Positions 19,601 to 24,633 of a stretch of 64,000 bases of DNA are shown in pieces. The translations under genes and the position numbers were made by a program. The DNA comes from Tsuneonella rigui. GTDB taxonomy: Bacteria; Pseudomonadota; Alphaproteobacteria; Sphingomonadales; Sphingomonadaceae. The notes below the pieces were generated by a model. It had not been told where the DNA came from. It ran no database searches and was given only the letters and a program-made list of their open reading frames with translations. The stretch is taken from NCBI RefSeq assembly GCF_003958625.1, contig NZ_RSEL01000028.1:229501-293500 (forward strand), given 5' to 3'. The number at the start of each line of letters is the position of its first letter. The stretch's first letter is position 1.

Positions 19601-19784
19601 CGCCACTGCCGACGACCCGGGCAAGGGTACCGCGGGCCAACCGCTGCAGGTCGAGGAGACCCGGCCGCTGATCACCCCGCCGCTGGTCGACGAACCGATC
19701 ACCGGGGTGGGGAATGACGATCTTTGGCAGGTGAAATGCACTCCGGATGGCGATAAGAACTGCCCGGCGGAGGAGGGATCGTAA
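10665..19784 (+). CDS. Giant filamentous-haemagglutinin-type exoprotein (TpsA)
   Basis: A 3039-residue secreted beta-helix protein, the predicted cargo of the preceding TpsB. The signal region (residues 1-37, ending AAAAQ) is followed by the TPS secretion domain (about 40-300), with TIDFLPEDYSASFIS, NVWFYTPNGFVVGP (the NPNG-type motif) and SFNSYIALVSPRIEQGG. Residues about 370-1550 are very Gly-rich (GGTI, GGDG, GGTA blocks). Residues about 1600-2620 consist of a roughly 106-residue repeat. Cysteines are rare. The tail has KCTPDGDKNCPAEEGS, a Cys-x7-Cys loop close to the C-terminus, like the disulphide loop that tethers HMW1-type adhesins to their transporter. Length and Gly/Ala/Thr/Ser composition are usual for TpsA proteins. 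The ligand or target is unknown. Confidence 0.92.
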   Translation: MDRTASNRSRARRRNAALLSGCALGLVLSAHPQAAAAQDATRGFQGAGSVGAGSVTITTGSQNTTIDVGSAQAVVNWTPTDTSTSGTIDFLPEDYSASFISSNLSEYTVLNRILPGGSAKIGINGHITSSASNGDGGQNVGGNVWFYTPNGFVVGPRATIQVGGLVMTTNDIVFGSANTGGDDLTDVNGNVLFRGTTPGSSIVINPGAQITGTSFNSYIALVSPRIEQGGYVSADGSIAYVAGNQVDLKINAGNFDIVVGEGAEDANGIVHTGTTTGFRSSPDSRMQFVAVPKNTALTMLLSGSIGYIPAGSSYYDGGAIVLTAGDLGSPDGNIDIGATRFTSGVDAHATGSIKVAPPTSNSTEGYNEARFESYASLSADKSIELTAVGGSQINADRGLNLYSRSEAGDGGAISITAGPAELIPPDPEAIDPPQQFTSAGYIRISGGLSADAGSYGGTSEDGTTGLDSHAGSITLAADGGTIDADYAYLYARGEGGFGTKQGGDGYGGTIDVHAGLGGAIYTNYLSAQAEGHGGGSYEYTETDAIGGHGGVGRGGAVTIADSSGSFDDDPTGGLLSINEFSLDVTAIGGNSLERASGLGGDAFGGTIDFTIDRQNQNFGYIYGYARAIDGDGGAEDPIGGDITMTFGGGAAVTLNTLYLDAGAEASINSPAGAFGKGGTIDLTVRDGASLDVFYDTDLNARADVSYYYYDTLIDSSPDLTGGTIKLTADGGRFTTSNLEIDVSANNVGATTSAGFAHGGTAVVTAANEGSIATLLSGSECSECFSGGYFEVDAEGYGTSGLSANLVTGGDITLSAQSGGTISAASGEIDLYAGTSYGSAETSEGVGVTGQGGTIAIDAIGGTILTGLYADVSGDGGDADNGGGSGTGGTINVRVLEGGALENALFASASGYGGYAYVSGNGGDGTGGRLTFQSDDTASFTNFGLEFYGEGQGGTSYGGNGGDGTGGSAQVDILGGTHDWYDIYLNGAGRGGYGYGEGGGFTGSGYGSVDGLNLHIGGGADMQVSYIGLDARASAGADGDVNEAIGGNARLLVDQLATLTADSIGINASGSLAFEERSSDSFNTTPNAAGGSASAVADSGTIRTPFLEVVANGQTGAGLSGAGTAKGGSATVGASDGGLIDIIDGGFDGALTDAAISAFSGLTIEAKGLGAEGPFAADATGGTATLYTAGGTINSVSGITVNADADAGDFAYGFGYEGPANGFNATGGTASVEMRTGGSGGGAINAPSLTITAQGLPNGSFGEFPAVQGAGGIGQGGNATLAVAQGALTTGDIIIDATGFGGVAAENLEGDAYASGSGTGGTATFRMTGGSVDTTALTVVAQGIGAGGVGDTEGATASLAGTGTGGTARFIASGGTLNNGGDLRVEASGFGGEGGFNPNSAPGGDGADGFGGTATFTTPSGGSASLNIGGEIRIAAEGRGGDGAFSYSEEPGTGGSATGGTAAMNLADIPFQFGAVVIDANGVPGTGTVGGDATGGTASFSLVDTLTTAIAPRVIESLNISGASYAGAGAVSVGGAANFAAQVGNLGSGLTITNDLSLYAAGDTGPAGFGIVGAISGAPVTVGGQVSMITPRDAQLTISGAGALNATGNLFVSVGGRFSSTGLISTGGNALVRGDLGIDMTDLAAGGTTSLTSFGPVVVSHDLRSVGPVTVSGGSVLLRSLGGLTFADADALDGNLEIETAGDLLLAAVDATGSVTLTSNGGSIHNTGAVNGVGISYTAAGNVVSDTTLASGGALSVDAGGTFTAPGTVSAVGNVSLSADLGMNLAGVVSGGTTDLRADAGALTISSLTSPGAVTASAQSVSITSPGALSFTDAQATAGNLAITTAGNLALAQGGASGSLSLSSGGSVTGTGPITAGGNASVTGATGVSLAALTSGGATSLTAPNGNLTVTDLNSAGPVTASARGVSIGSSGALTFADLEATAGDAVVQTVGNLTVNTVDATGLASLTSTGGALGVNGAINAHDIALSSLASLALGNSLSAPGQISLTSTSGAVSATSPITAGGNLAVSGNSGITLGTASSGGTTSLTAANGAISVTNLSSAGAVTARARSIGIGSAGALSFADLDATAGNIAVQTAGNLAVATVDATGSVTLTSPGGTASGAGPIVAGGNLAVAGNTGVSLGTATSGGTTSLASANGAVGVTNLNSSGAVTASGRSVAIGSTGALTFADLDATAGNVAVQTAGNLTVATVNATGSVALTSTGGAVSGSGPVVSGGNLAISGNSGIALGTATSGGTTSLASVNGAVGVTNLNSAGAVTASGRSVTIGSTGALTFADLDATAGNIAVQTAGNLAFATVDATGSVSLVSTGGALAGSGAIHGNGITLGSLADLQVNGLDTAGAISLTSTGGAVSATAPVTAGGNLAVSGLTGVSLGTASSGGTTALTSANGAVAVTNLASAGPVTASGRSINIGSTGALTFADLDATAGNIAVQTAGNLALGTVDATGSVTLTSTGGALQTSGVINGNGIALSSLASLQLNAALATAGALSLTSTSGSVTATAPLSAGGNFAASGQTGVSLGTVASGGTTSLTAANGAVAVTALSSTGALTASGRSIDVRSPGALTVANAQATAGNLNLQAAQALTVGNASATGAATLTAGTTLSTTGTLAGASLDLNGANVTIGGQATASQDLTIGANQLFTLNGVAAAKTVTVNTGDIAIAATGRLGTRGLTQSILLRNRTTTKPMNIGGTGVSGEFSLDKAEAARLFADQQITFVSRIGEGAGGDARVGDLALTFGNQGNVGSGGTIKVDAGGVVTVNGAVALTTVSDADTFAIDPTRIDVIAGSGSIVMKNAGGTLMGTLELSADRIGVADQTTLDTIASLSDFAAISSALDKPGSAGPDGGYLQAGTINLIAGSGVFIQNGGATTEYADRRGFRANALNIDSEGTNTQIAINGVIVTPTGELVGLDTQQGVSINGVIATDLAKGAPVTINGCAAGVNCGIPEYTFGGLSADELEQLLATADDPGKGTAGQPLQVEETRPLITPPLVDEPITGVGNDDLWQVKCTPDGDKNCPAEEGS
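15800..18500 (+). repeat. In-frame tandem repeats of about 318 bp inside tpsA
   Basis: A coding repeat recurs with starts near 16679, 16996, 17317, 17635/17750 and 18068/18189, and more diverged copies lie upstream to about 15800. Each unit encodes GGNLAVSG..G..LGTA.SGGTTSL, then NGAV.VTNL.SAGAVTASGRS, then IGSTGALTFADLDATAGN and VQTAGNLA..TVDATGSV. Some units carry an extra block of about 115-120 bp (NGNGI.L.SLASL). The high identity of the 17,000-18,100 copies implies recent expansion or gene conversion. It would be prone to assembly collapse. Confidence 0.85.
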
Positions 19785-21140
19785 GTGAAGCTGACGGGGG
19801 GCGCGCGGGGGCCGCTTTCAAAAATCGTCGCAGCGCTGGCGCTGATCGCCGCTGTCTTCGCAGGCAGCGCGGCATTGGCCGGCGGGCAATTGATGGGCGT
19901 GGCGAGCTGCGCCGGCTCGACCTGCCACGGCCGTGCCGAGGGCAACGGAGCGGTGGTCCGGCAGGACGAGATCGCGACCTGGCAGGAGCCAAGCTCACCC
20001 TCGGGCGCGCATAGCCGCGCCTACGCCGCGCTCACGACCCTGCGCGGCCGCCAGATCGGCGCCACGCTGGGGATCGAGCCCACTTCATCCAGCGAGTGCC
20101 TCGGCTGCCACGCGACCACCGGTGGCGCGCGCGGGCCGCAGTTCCAGCTGTCCGATGGGGTGGGGTGCGAATCGTGCCACGGCGCGGCGCAAAGCTGGCT
20201 GCCGACTCACTTCACCGTCGGCGGCAGTCACGCGGCCAACGTCGCGTTGGGTATGACACCCCTCGAGCGGCCTTCGGTCCGAGCCAAGGTCTGCCTCGAT
20301 TGCCACTATGGCAGCGACGAAGGCGGGCAGTTCACCAGCCACCGGATCATGGCCGCAGGCCACCCGCGCCTGTCGTTCGAGCTCGACCTGTTCTCCGCGC
20401 TCCAGCAGCACCACGATGCCGACGCCGACTATGCCAGCCGCAAGGGCAGCCCGAGCAGCGTGCGCCTGTGGGCGGTGGGGCAGGCCGAAGCGGTGCGCCG
20501 CTCGCTGTCGCTGTTCCGCCAGCCGCAGTTCGGCACGCAAGGGATGTTCCCCGAATTCTACTTCTTCGACTGCCATAGCTGCCACCGCCAGATCACCGAC
20601 GGACCGCAGCGCAAGCTCACGTTCGAGACCAATCCCGGCCGGCCGATCCTGTTCGCCACCCCGCCTTACAACGACGAGAACATGATCATGCTCTCGGCCG
20701 TCGCGCGCGTGCTCGCGCCCGGTCAGGCGAGCGGTTTCGACAGCGCGGTCGCCGCGTTCCACAAGGCGATGGGCCAGGGCCGCCCCGAGGCGGTTGCCGC
20801 GGCTCAGAAGCTGGAGGCAGCGGCCGCTTCGCTCGAAAGTGCGCTCGATGCGCGCGGCTACGGCGCGGACGAGGCGTTCCAGGTCATCGCCGCGATCACC
20901 GACAAGGCGACCAGTCCGCGCTTCACCGATTACGCCGGTTCGGCGCAGGCGGTGATGGCGACCGACACGCTGCTCAACGCAATGGTGCGCGAGAACCGCG
21001 TGACCGTGGGCGCGGCGGCCGGCATCCGCGCCTCGATCAACCGCGCCTATGCCGCGGTCGAGAGCCCCGAAGGCTACAACCCCGGCAGCTTCCGCACCGC
21101 GCTCGGCCAGGCCGCGCGCAGTATCGAGGCGCTGCGGTGA
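19785..21140 (+). CDS. Multihaem c-type cytochrome (cytochrome c554-like)
   Basis: A 451-residue periplasmic electron carrier. The GTG start at 19785 follows GAGGAGGGATC directly after the tpsA stop. The signal peptide covers residues about 1-32 (IVAALALIAAVFAGSAALA). Four canonical haem motifs are present: CLGCH, CESCH, CLDCH and CHSCH. An earlier CAGSTCH (residues about 42-48) has four spacer residues, so there may be five haems. The order SCAGSTCHG...GAHSRAYAAL...CLGCHATT resembles the cytochrome c554/c' family. The last 150 residues are helical and haem-free. The GTGA overlap with the next gene shows coupling. The redox partner is unknown. A cytochrome cotranscribed with a TPS exoprotein is unusual. 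Confidence 0.9.
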   Translation: MKLTGGARGPLSKIVAALALIAAVFAGSAALAGGQLMGVASCAGSTCHGRAEGNGAVVRQDEIATWQEPSSPSGAHSRAYAALTTLRGRQIGATLGIEPTSSSECLGCHATTGGARGPQFQLSDGVGCESCHGAAQSWLPTHFTVGGSHAANVALGMTPLERPSVRAKVCLDCHYGSDEGGQFTSHRIMAAGHPRLSFELDLFSALQQHHDADADYASRKGSPSSVRLWAVGQAEAVRRSLSLFRQPQFGTQGMFPEFYFFDCHSCHRQITDGPQRKLTFETNPGRPILFATPPYNDENMIMLSAVARVLAPGQASGFDSAVAAFHKAMGQGRPEAVAAAQKLEAAAASLESALDARGYGADEAFQVIAAITDKATSPRFTDYAGSAQAVMATDTLLNAMVRENRVTVGAAAGIRASINRAYAAVESPEGYNPGSFRTALGQAARSIEALR

Positions 21141-23119
21141 GAGCCAGCCCGAGGGTCGCCGCGCTGACGATCGCGCTCACGCTCGCCTCGTGCGGGGGTG
21201 GCGGCGGATCGAGTGGTGGAAGTTCAGGCGGCGGCACTTCGGCGCCCGGCCCGACTCCGCCATCGACGCCCACCGCCGTCTATACCGCGCCCGCACTGGA
21301 AGCGCTGACGGTGGCCGAGGTCCAGCGCATCATCGCGCAGGCTGCGGGCGAGGCGCAGGCGCGGGGGCGCCCCGCGGTGATCGCGGTGACCGACCGCGTG
21401 GGCAACGTGCTCGGCGTGTTCAACATGAACGGCGCGCCGGTGAAGATGCTCACCAGCCGCCTGACCGGGACCGGCGTGCTCAACGACGTCGACGTCGATG
21501 TGCAGGGGATCGAGGTGGTCGCGGTGATCGGCGCGCTCGCCAAGGCGCTCACCGGCAACTACCTGTCGAGCGGCGGCAACGCGTTCTCCAGCCGTACGGC
21601 GAGCATGATCGTGCAGGCGAACTTCCCGCCCTCGCCCGGCACCGTGGGCCTGGAAAGCGGGCCGCTGTCGGGCGTGCAGTTCAGCCAGCTGCCCTGCTCG
21701 GACCTCAATACCCGCTTCAATGCGGCCGGAGGCGTCTCGGCGTTCATCGGCCCCAAGCGCTCGCCGCTCGGCCTCGCGGCGGACCCTGGCGGGTTTCCGC
21801 TCTACAAAAACGGGGTGCTGGTCGGCGGCATCGGCGTGATCGCCGAGCCCGACTATGCGTTCGACACCAACGTCACCGACCTGCAGGTCGACGACGAGGA
21901 AGCGATCGCGCTCGCCGGCATCCAGGGCTTCGCCCCGCCCGACGCGATCACTGCGGACAAGATCACCGTCGATGGCACCGCACTGCGCTTCTCCGACATG
22001 CGGGTGACCGACCTCTCCCCGCTCAAGACCGATTTCGCCGCGATCAACAACACGCTCGGCGGGCTGGTCGCGGTCACCGGTTATTCCAACGGCGGGATCA
22101 TCGCCGGCACCCCCTACGGGACCGAGGCGAGCGGCTATCGCCAGGCCACCTCCGCGGAGTTCGCCTTCCCCGACGCGTTCGTGCTGTCGAACGGCGGCGG
22201 GACCAACCGCTATCCGATCCGGGCCGGCAGCGACGCCGCGGCGGTCGGACAGCCGCTGTCAGCGGCCGAAGCACGCGCGGTGCTGGAGGAAGCCTACGCG
22301 GTGATGCGCCACGCGCGCGGACAAATCCGCCGCCCTCTCGACAGCCGCGCGCAAGTGACGATCAGCCTGGTCGATACCTACGGCGACGTGCTCGGCGTGG
22401 TGCGCGCGCCCGATGCGCCGATCTTCGGCACCGACGTCTCGCTGCAGAAGGCGCGCACGGTCGCGTTCTTCTCCAATCCGGTCGCGGCGCAGCAGCTGCT
22501 CGACGATCCTGATGCGGAGATCGCGGACTTCCTCCAGCGCGCGCGGGTGTTCTTCAACGATGCCAACGCATTCACCGGCAAGACCGCGTTCGGCGCGCGC
22601 TCGATCGGCAACATCAGCCGCCCGCACTTCCCCGATGGCGAGGCGGCGCGGCCCGAAGGACCGCTCAGTCGCCCGATCGCGGATTTCAGTCCCTTTGCAA
22701 CCGGCTTGCAGATCGCGCTGGTGAAGTCGAACCTGCTCCAGCACGCATTGTTCGTGCAGGGCGCGCCGTTCAGCGACACGCCGGCGCAGTGCACGCTGGT
22801 GCCGCCCGCCCCCACCGGCCAGCGGCGGCTCGCCAACGGGATGCAGATCTTCTCGGGCGCGGTGCCGATCTACCGCGGCTCGACGCTGGTCGGCGCGATC
22901 GGCGTATCGGGCGACGGCATCGACCAGGACGACATGATCAGCTTCCTCGGCGCGCACAACGGCGGCGCGCGGGTGGGCGGGATCGGCAATGCGCCGATCG
23001 ACATCCGGGCAGACAAGATCGTGATCCCGGTCGGCGCCGGGGTGCGGCTACGCTACGTCAACTGCCCGTTCGCTCCGTTCCTCGACACCAACGAGCAGAA
23101 CGTCTGCGAAGGCAAATAG
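21137..23119 (+). CDS. Lipoprotein with two GlcG/HbpS-type (DUF336) haem-binding-like domains
   Basis: A 660-residue predicted lipoprotein. The N-terminus has lipobox LASC, and a Gly/Ser/Pro linker follows. Domain 1 (about 50-370) starts LTVAEVQRIIAQAAGEAQARGRP followed by AVIAVTDRVGNVLGVF, the typical GlcG/HbpS opening. Domain 2 (about 375-640) repeats it with AEARAVLEEAYAVMRHARG and VTISLVDTYGDVLGVVR. Each ends in a GGIGV- or GAIGVSGDGIDQDD-type strand. HbpS-like proteins bind haem or act in haem and redox sensing; whether this one does is not shown. Start GTG 21137 overlaps the cytochrome stop by four bases. It is the last gene of the operon and converges on a DUF4331 gene one base away. 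Confidence 0.85.
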   Translation: MRASPRVAALTIALTLASCGGGGGSSGGSSGGGTSAPGPTPPSTPTAVYTAPALEALTVAEVQRIIAQAAGEAQARGRPAVIAVTDRVGNVLGVFNMNGAPVKMLTSRLTGTGVLNDVDVDVQGIEVVAVIGALAKALTGNYLSSGGNAFSSRTASMIVQANFPPSPGTVGLESGPLSGVQFSQLPCSDLNTRFNAAGGVSAFIGPKRSPLGLAADPGGFPLYKNGVLVGGIGVIAEPDYAFDTNVTDLQVDDEEAIALAGIQGFAPPDAITADKITVDGTALRFSDMRVTDLSPLKTDFAAINNTLGGLVAVTGYSNGGIIAGTPYGTEASGYRQATSAEFAFPDAFVLSNGGGTNRYPIRAGSDAAAVGQPLSAAEARAVLEEAYAVMRHARGQIRRPLDSRAQVTISLVDTYGDVLGVVRAPDAPIFGTDVSLQKARTVAFFSNPVAAQQLLDDPDAEIADFLQRARVFFNDANAFTGKTAFGARSIGNISRPHFPDGEAARPEGPLSRPIADFSPFATGLQIALVKSNLLQHALFVQGAPFSDTPAQCTLVPPAPTGQRRLANGMQIFSGAVPIYRGSTLVGAIGVSGDGIDQDDMISFLGAHNGGARVGGIGNAPIDIRADKIVIPVGAGVRLRYVNCPFAPFLDTNEQNVCEGK

Positions 23120-23120
23120 C

Positions 23121-23822
23121 TCAGACTTTCTTGGCGCAGATATCGAGCTGGATGTTCGTTAGATCGTCACCGATCGCGATCATCAGGTTGGTGAGCTGCG
23201 TCGTCTCGTCGGCCTTGAACTGCCCGGTGACGTCGGCCGACGGCGAGACGTCGTTATAGGGGTTCTTGAGCGGCGAGCCGATCAGCACGGTCGCGACCAC
23301 CGGCATCCCCATCCGGTCGACCTGCACGAACGCCGAGTCCGGATCGGTCCGGAAATCGAACGTGGTGCCGGTGTTGTCGGCCAGCTGCGCCGGTCCCTGC
23401 GCGGGCGCGAAGTAGGGGAAGGTCGTGCGGAAGGGCACGTCGTTGGCGCCCGGATTGAGCGGCAGGTTGGCAAACGTGCGCAGGCTCTGGCCCGACTTGG
23501 TCAGGTCGAGGAATAGGAACGCGAGGCTGATGTCGACCACCGCATCGTCGAGATCGCGCCCGTTGGGAAAGTTCGCCGGCAGCGACATGTCGAGCTTGAG
23601 GCTGTCGGGCACCAGCATCTGCCGAACGGTCAGCCCGCCAGTGCCAGGGACCACCTGGGTGAAGCACGGCTCCACGTCATAAGTGAATGCCGTCTGCCCG
23701 CCCCCGCCGGTCTGTACCGGGGTCGGCGTAGGCGTCGCGGTGGGAGCGGGAGCCCCGCCGCCGCCGCAGCCGGCGAGCAAGGCGGGGATCGCCAGCGATA
23801 GCAGCAGGCGGTTCGCGCGCAT
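23121..23822 (-). CDS. DUF4331 family lipoprotein
   Basis: A 233-residue predicted lipoprotein. The start is ATG 23822, which overlaps the upstream stop as TGATG; a longer reading from 23858 would precede the signal with 12 unlikely residues. The signal MRANRLLLSLAIPALLAGC has lipobox LAGC, followed by a Gly/Pro/Thr linker. The mature part (TYDVEPCFTQVVPG, DSLKLDMSLPANFPNGRDLDD, DISLAFLFLDL) matches the C-terminal portion of DUF4331 proteins. The family has no known function and is often exported and found in redox or metal loci. It is coupled to a second DUF4331 protein, so the pair probably forms one unit. Confidence 0.8.
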   Translation of the reverse strand: MRANRLLLSLAIPALLAGCGGGGAPAPTATPTPTPVQTGGGGQTAFTYDVEPCFTQVVPGTGGLTVRQMLVPDSLKLDMSLPANFPNGRDLDDAVVDISLAFLFLDLTKSGQSLRTFANLPLNPGANDVPFRTTFPYFAPAQGPAQLADNTGTTFDFRTDPDSAFVQVDRMGMPVVATVLIGSPLKNPYNDVSPSADVTGQFKADETTQLTNLMIAIGDDLTNIQLDICAKKV

Positions 23823-24487
23823 CACTTCTGCCCTCCGAAACGGGCCGCGGTCGACCACACTGCGATCTTGCCGGTCCCGCCGGCCACGCGGCTCTTGGGC
23901 AGTTCGATCACGAACGCGGTGTCGTTCTGGCCGGTGAAGAAGCTGCGCTGGTTGTTGAACCGGATCGATCCGGTCGAGCGCGTCTCGCGGAAGCCGAGCA
24001 GGTCGAAATAGAACGGATCGTCGAGCAGGCCGGCGAATGTCTTCACGCCATCCTTCTGCAAGATCGCTTCGACCGGTCCTTCGATCGTGCCGGTCACGCC
24101 CGGGATGCCCTCGTAACGCACCCCGAACTGGGTGGGCTTGGCCCCGGGGCCGAAGCGGACCTTGATGGTGATTTCGGGCGTATCGTCGGGCGGTGCGGTC
24201 GAGATGAGGATCTTGTACAGCACGTCGCGGTCGTAGACCGCCGGCTGCGTGCCCACGCTCGGCCCCGCGAAGGTCAGCGCCAGGCGCAGATCGTTACCGG
24301 CATACCACGCATACACGTCGGCGATATCCGCCGGGGCGTCGGGCGTGGTATCGAAGGCAGGATCGGTGCGCGTCGGCGGATCGAGGTGATCGGCGGCCCA
24401 GTTGACGGCGCCAGGCAGGACGAGCGCACCCGCCACCGCAAGTGCCAAGGCACCGCCACCCCACGCCAGCGTCGCTGCACTTCGCAT
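23822..24487 (-). CDS. DUF4331 family exported protein
   Basis: A 221-residue exported protein. I place the start at ATG 24487, preceded by GGGGAGACC, because it opens a signal peptide (MRSAATLAWGGGALALAVAG). The region from there up to 24736 reads as basic, low-complexity residues. The mature N-terminus ADHLDPPTRTDPAFDTTPD then ADIADVYAWYAGNDLRLALTF corresponds to the SSHREAP...DxADVYAF opening of DUF4331. The stop overlaps the next gene's start (TGATG). It is transcribed away from the barrel/decahaem operon, sharing a 146-bp divergent promoter region. Function unknown. Confidence 0.82.
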   Translation of the reverse strand: MRSAATLAWGGGALALAVAGALVLPGAVNWAADHLDPPTRTDPAFDTTPDAPADIADVYAWYAGNDLRLALTFAGPSVGTQPAVYDRDVLYKILISTAPPDDTPEITIKVRFGPGAKPTQFGVRYEGIPGVTGTIEGPVEAILQKDGVKTFAGLLDDPFYFDLLGFRETRSTGSIRFNNQRSFFTGQNDTAFVIELPKSRVAGGTGKIAVWSTAARFGGQK

Positions 24488-24633
24488 TCGATCGGTCTCC
24501 CCGGCCCGAATCTTCAGCAATGCACCCGTTTGTTTTGCCGCATTCTCTCTCCCGGAGCGAATTGCGCAAGTTCGCAATTGCATTCGCGGCGGATTTTTCG
24601 CACTTTTCGCATCAGGGGGAGGTCTGGTTCCGC
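24488..24633. promoter_or_regulatory. Divergent promoter region with 7-bp inverted repeat
   Basis: This 146-bp region separates the DUF4331 pair from the barrel/decahaem operon. It is locally AT-richer than its surroundings. AATTGCG (24560-24566) and CGCAATT (24573-24579) are perfect inverted arms with a 6-base spacer, giving a 20-bp palindrome typical of a dimeric regulator's operator. It lies 54-74 bases upstream of the rightward start. No -35/-10 pair could be assigned with confidence. Confidence 0.45.
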
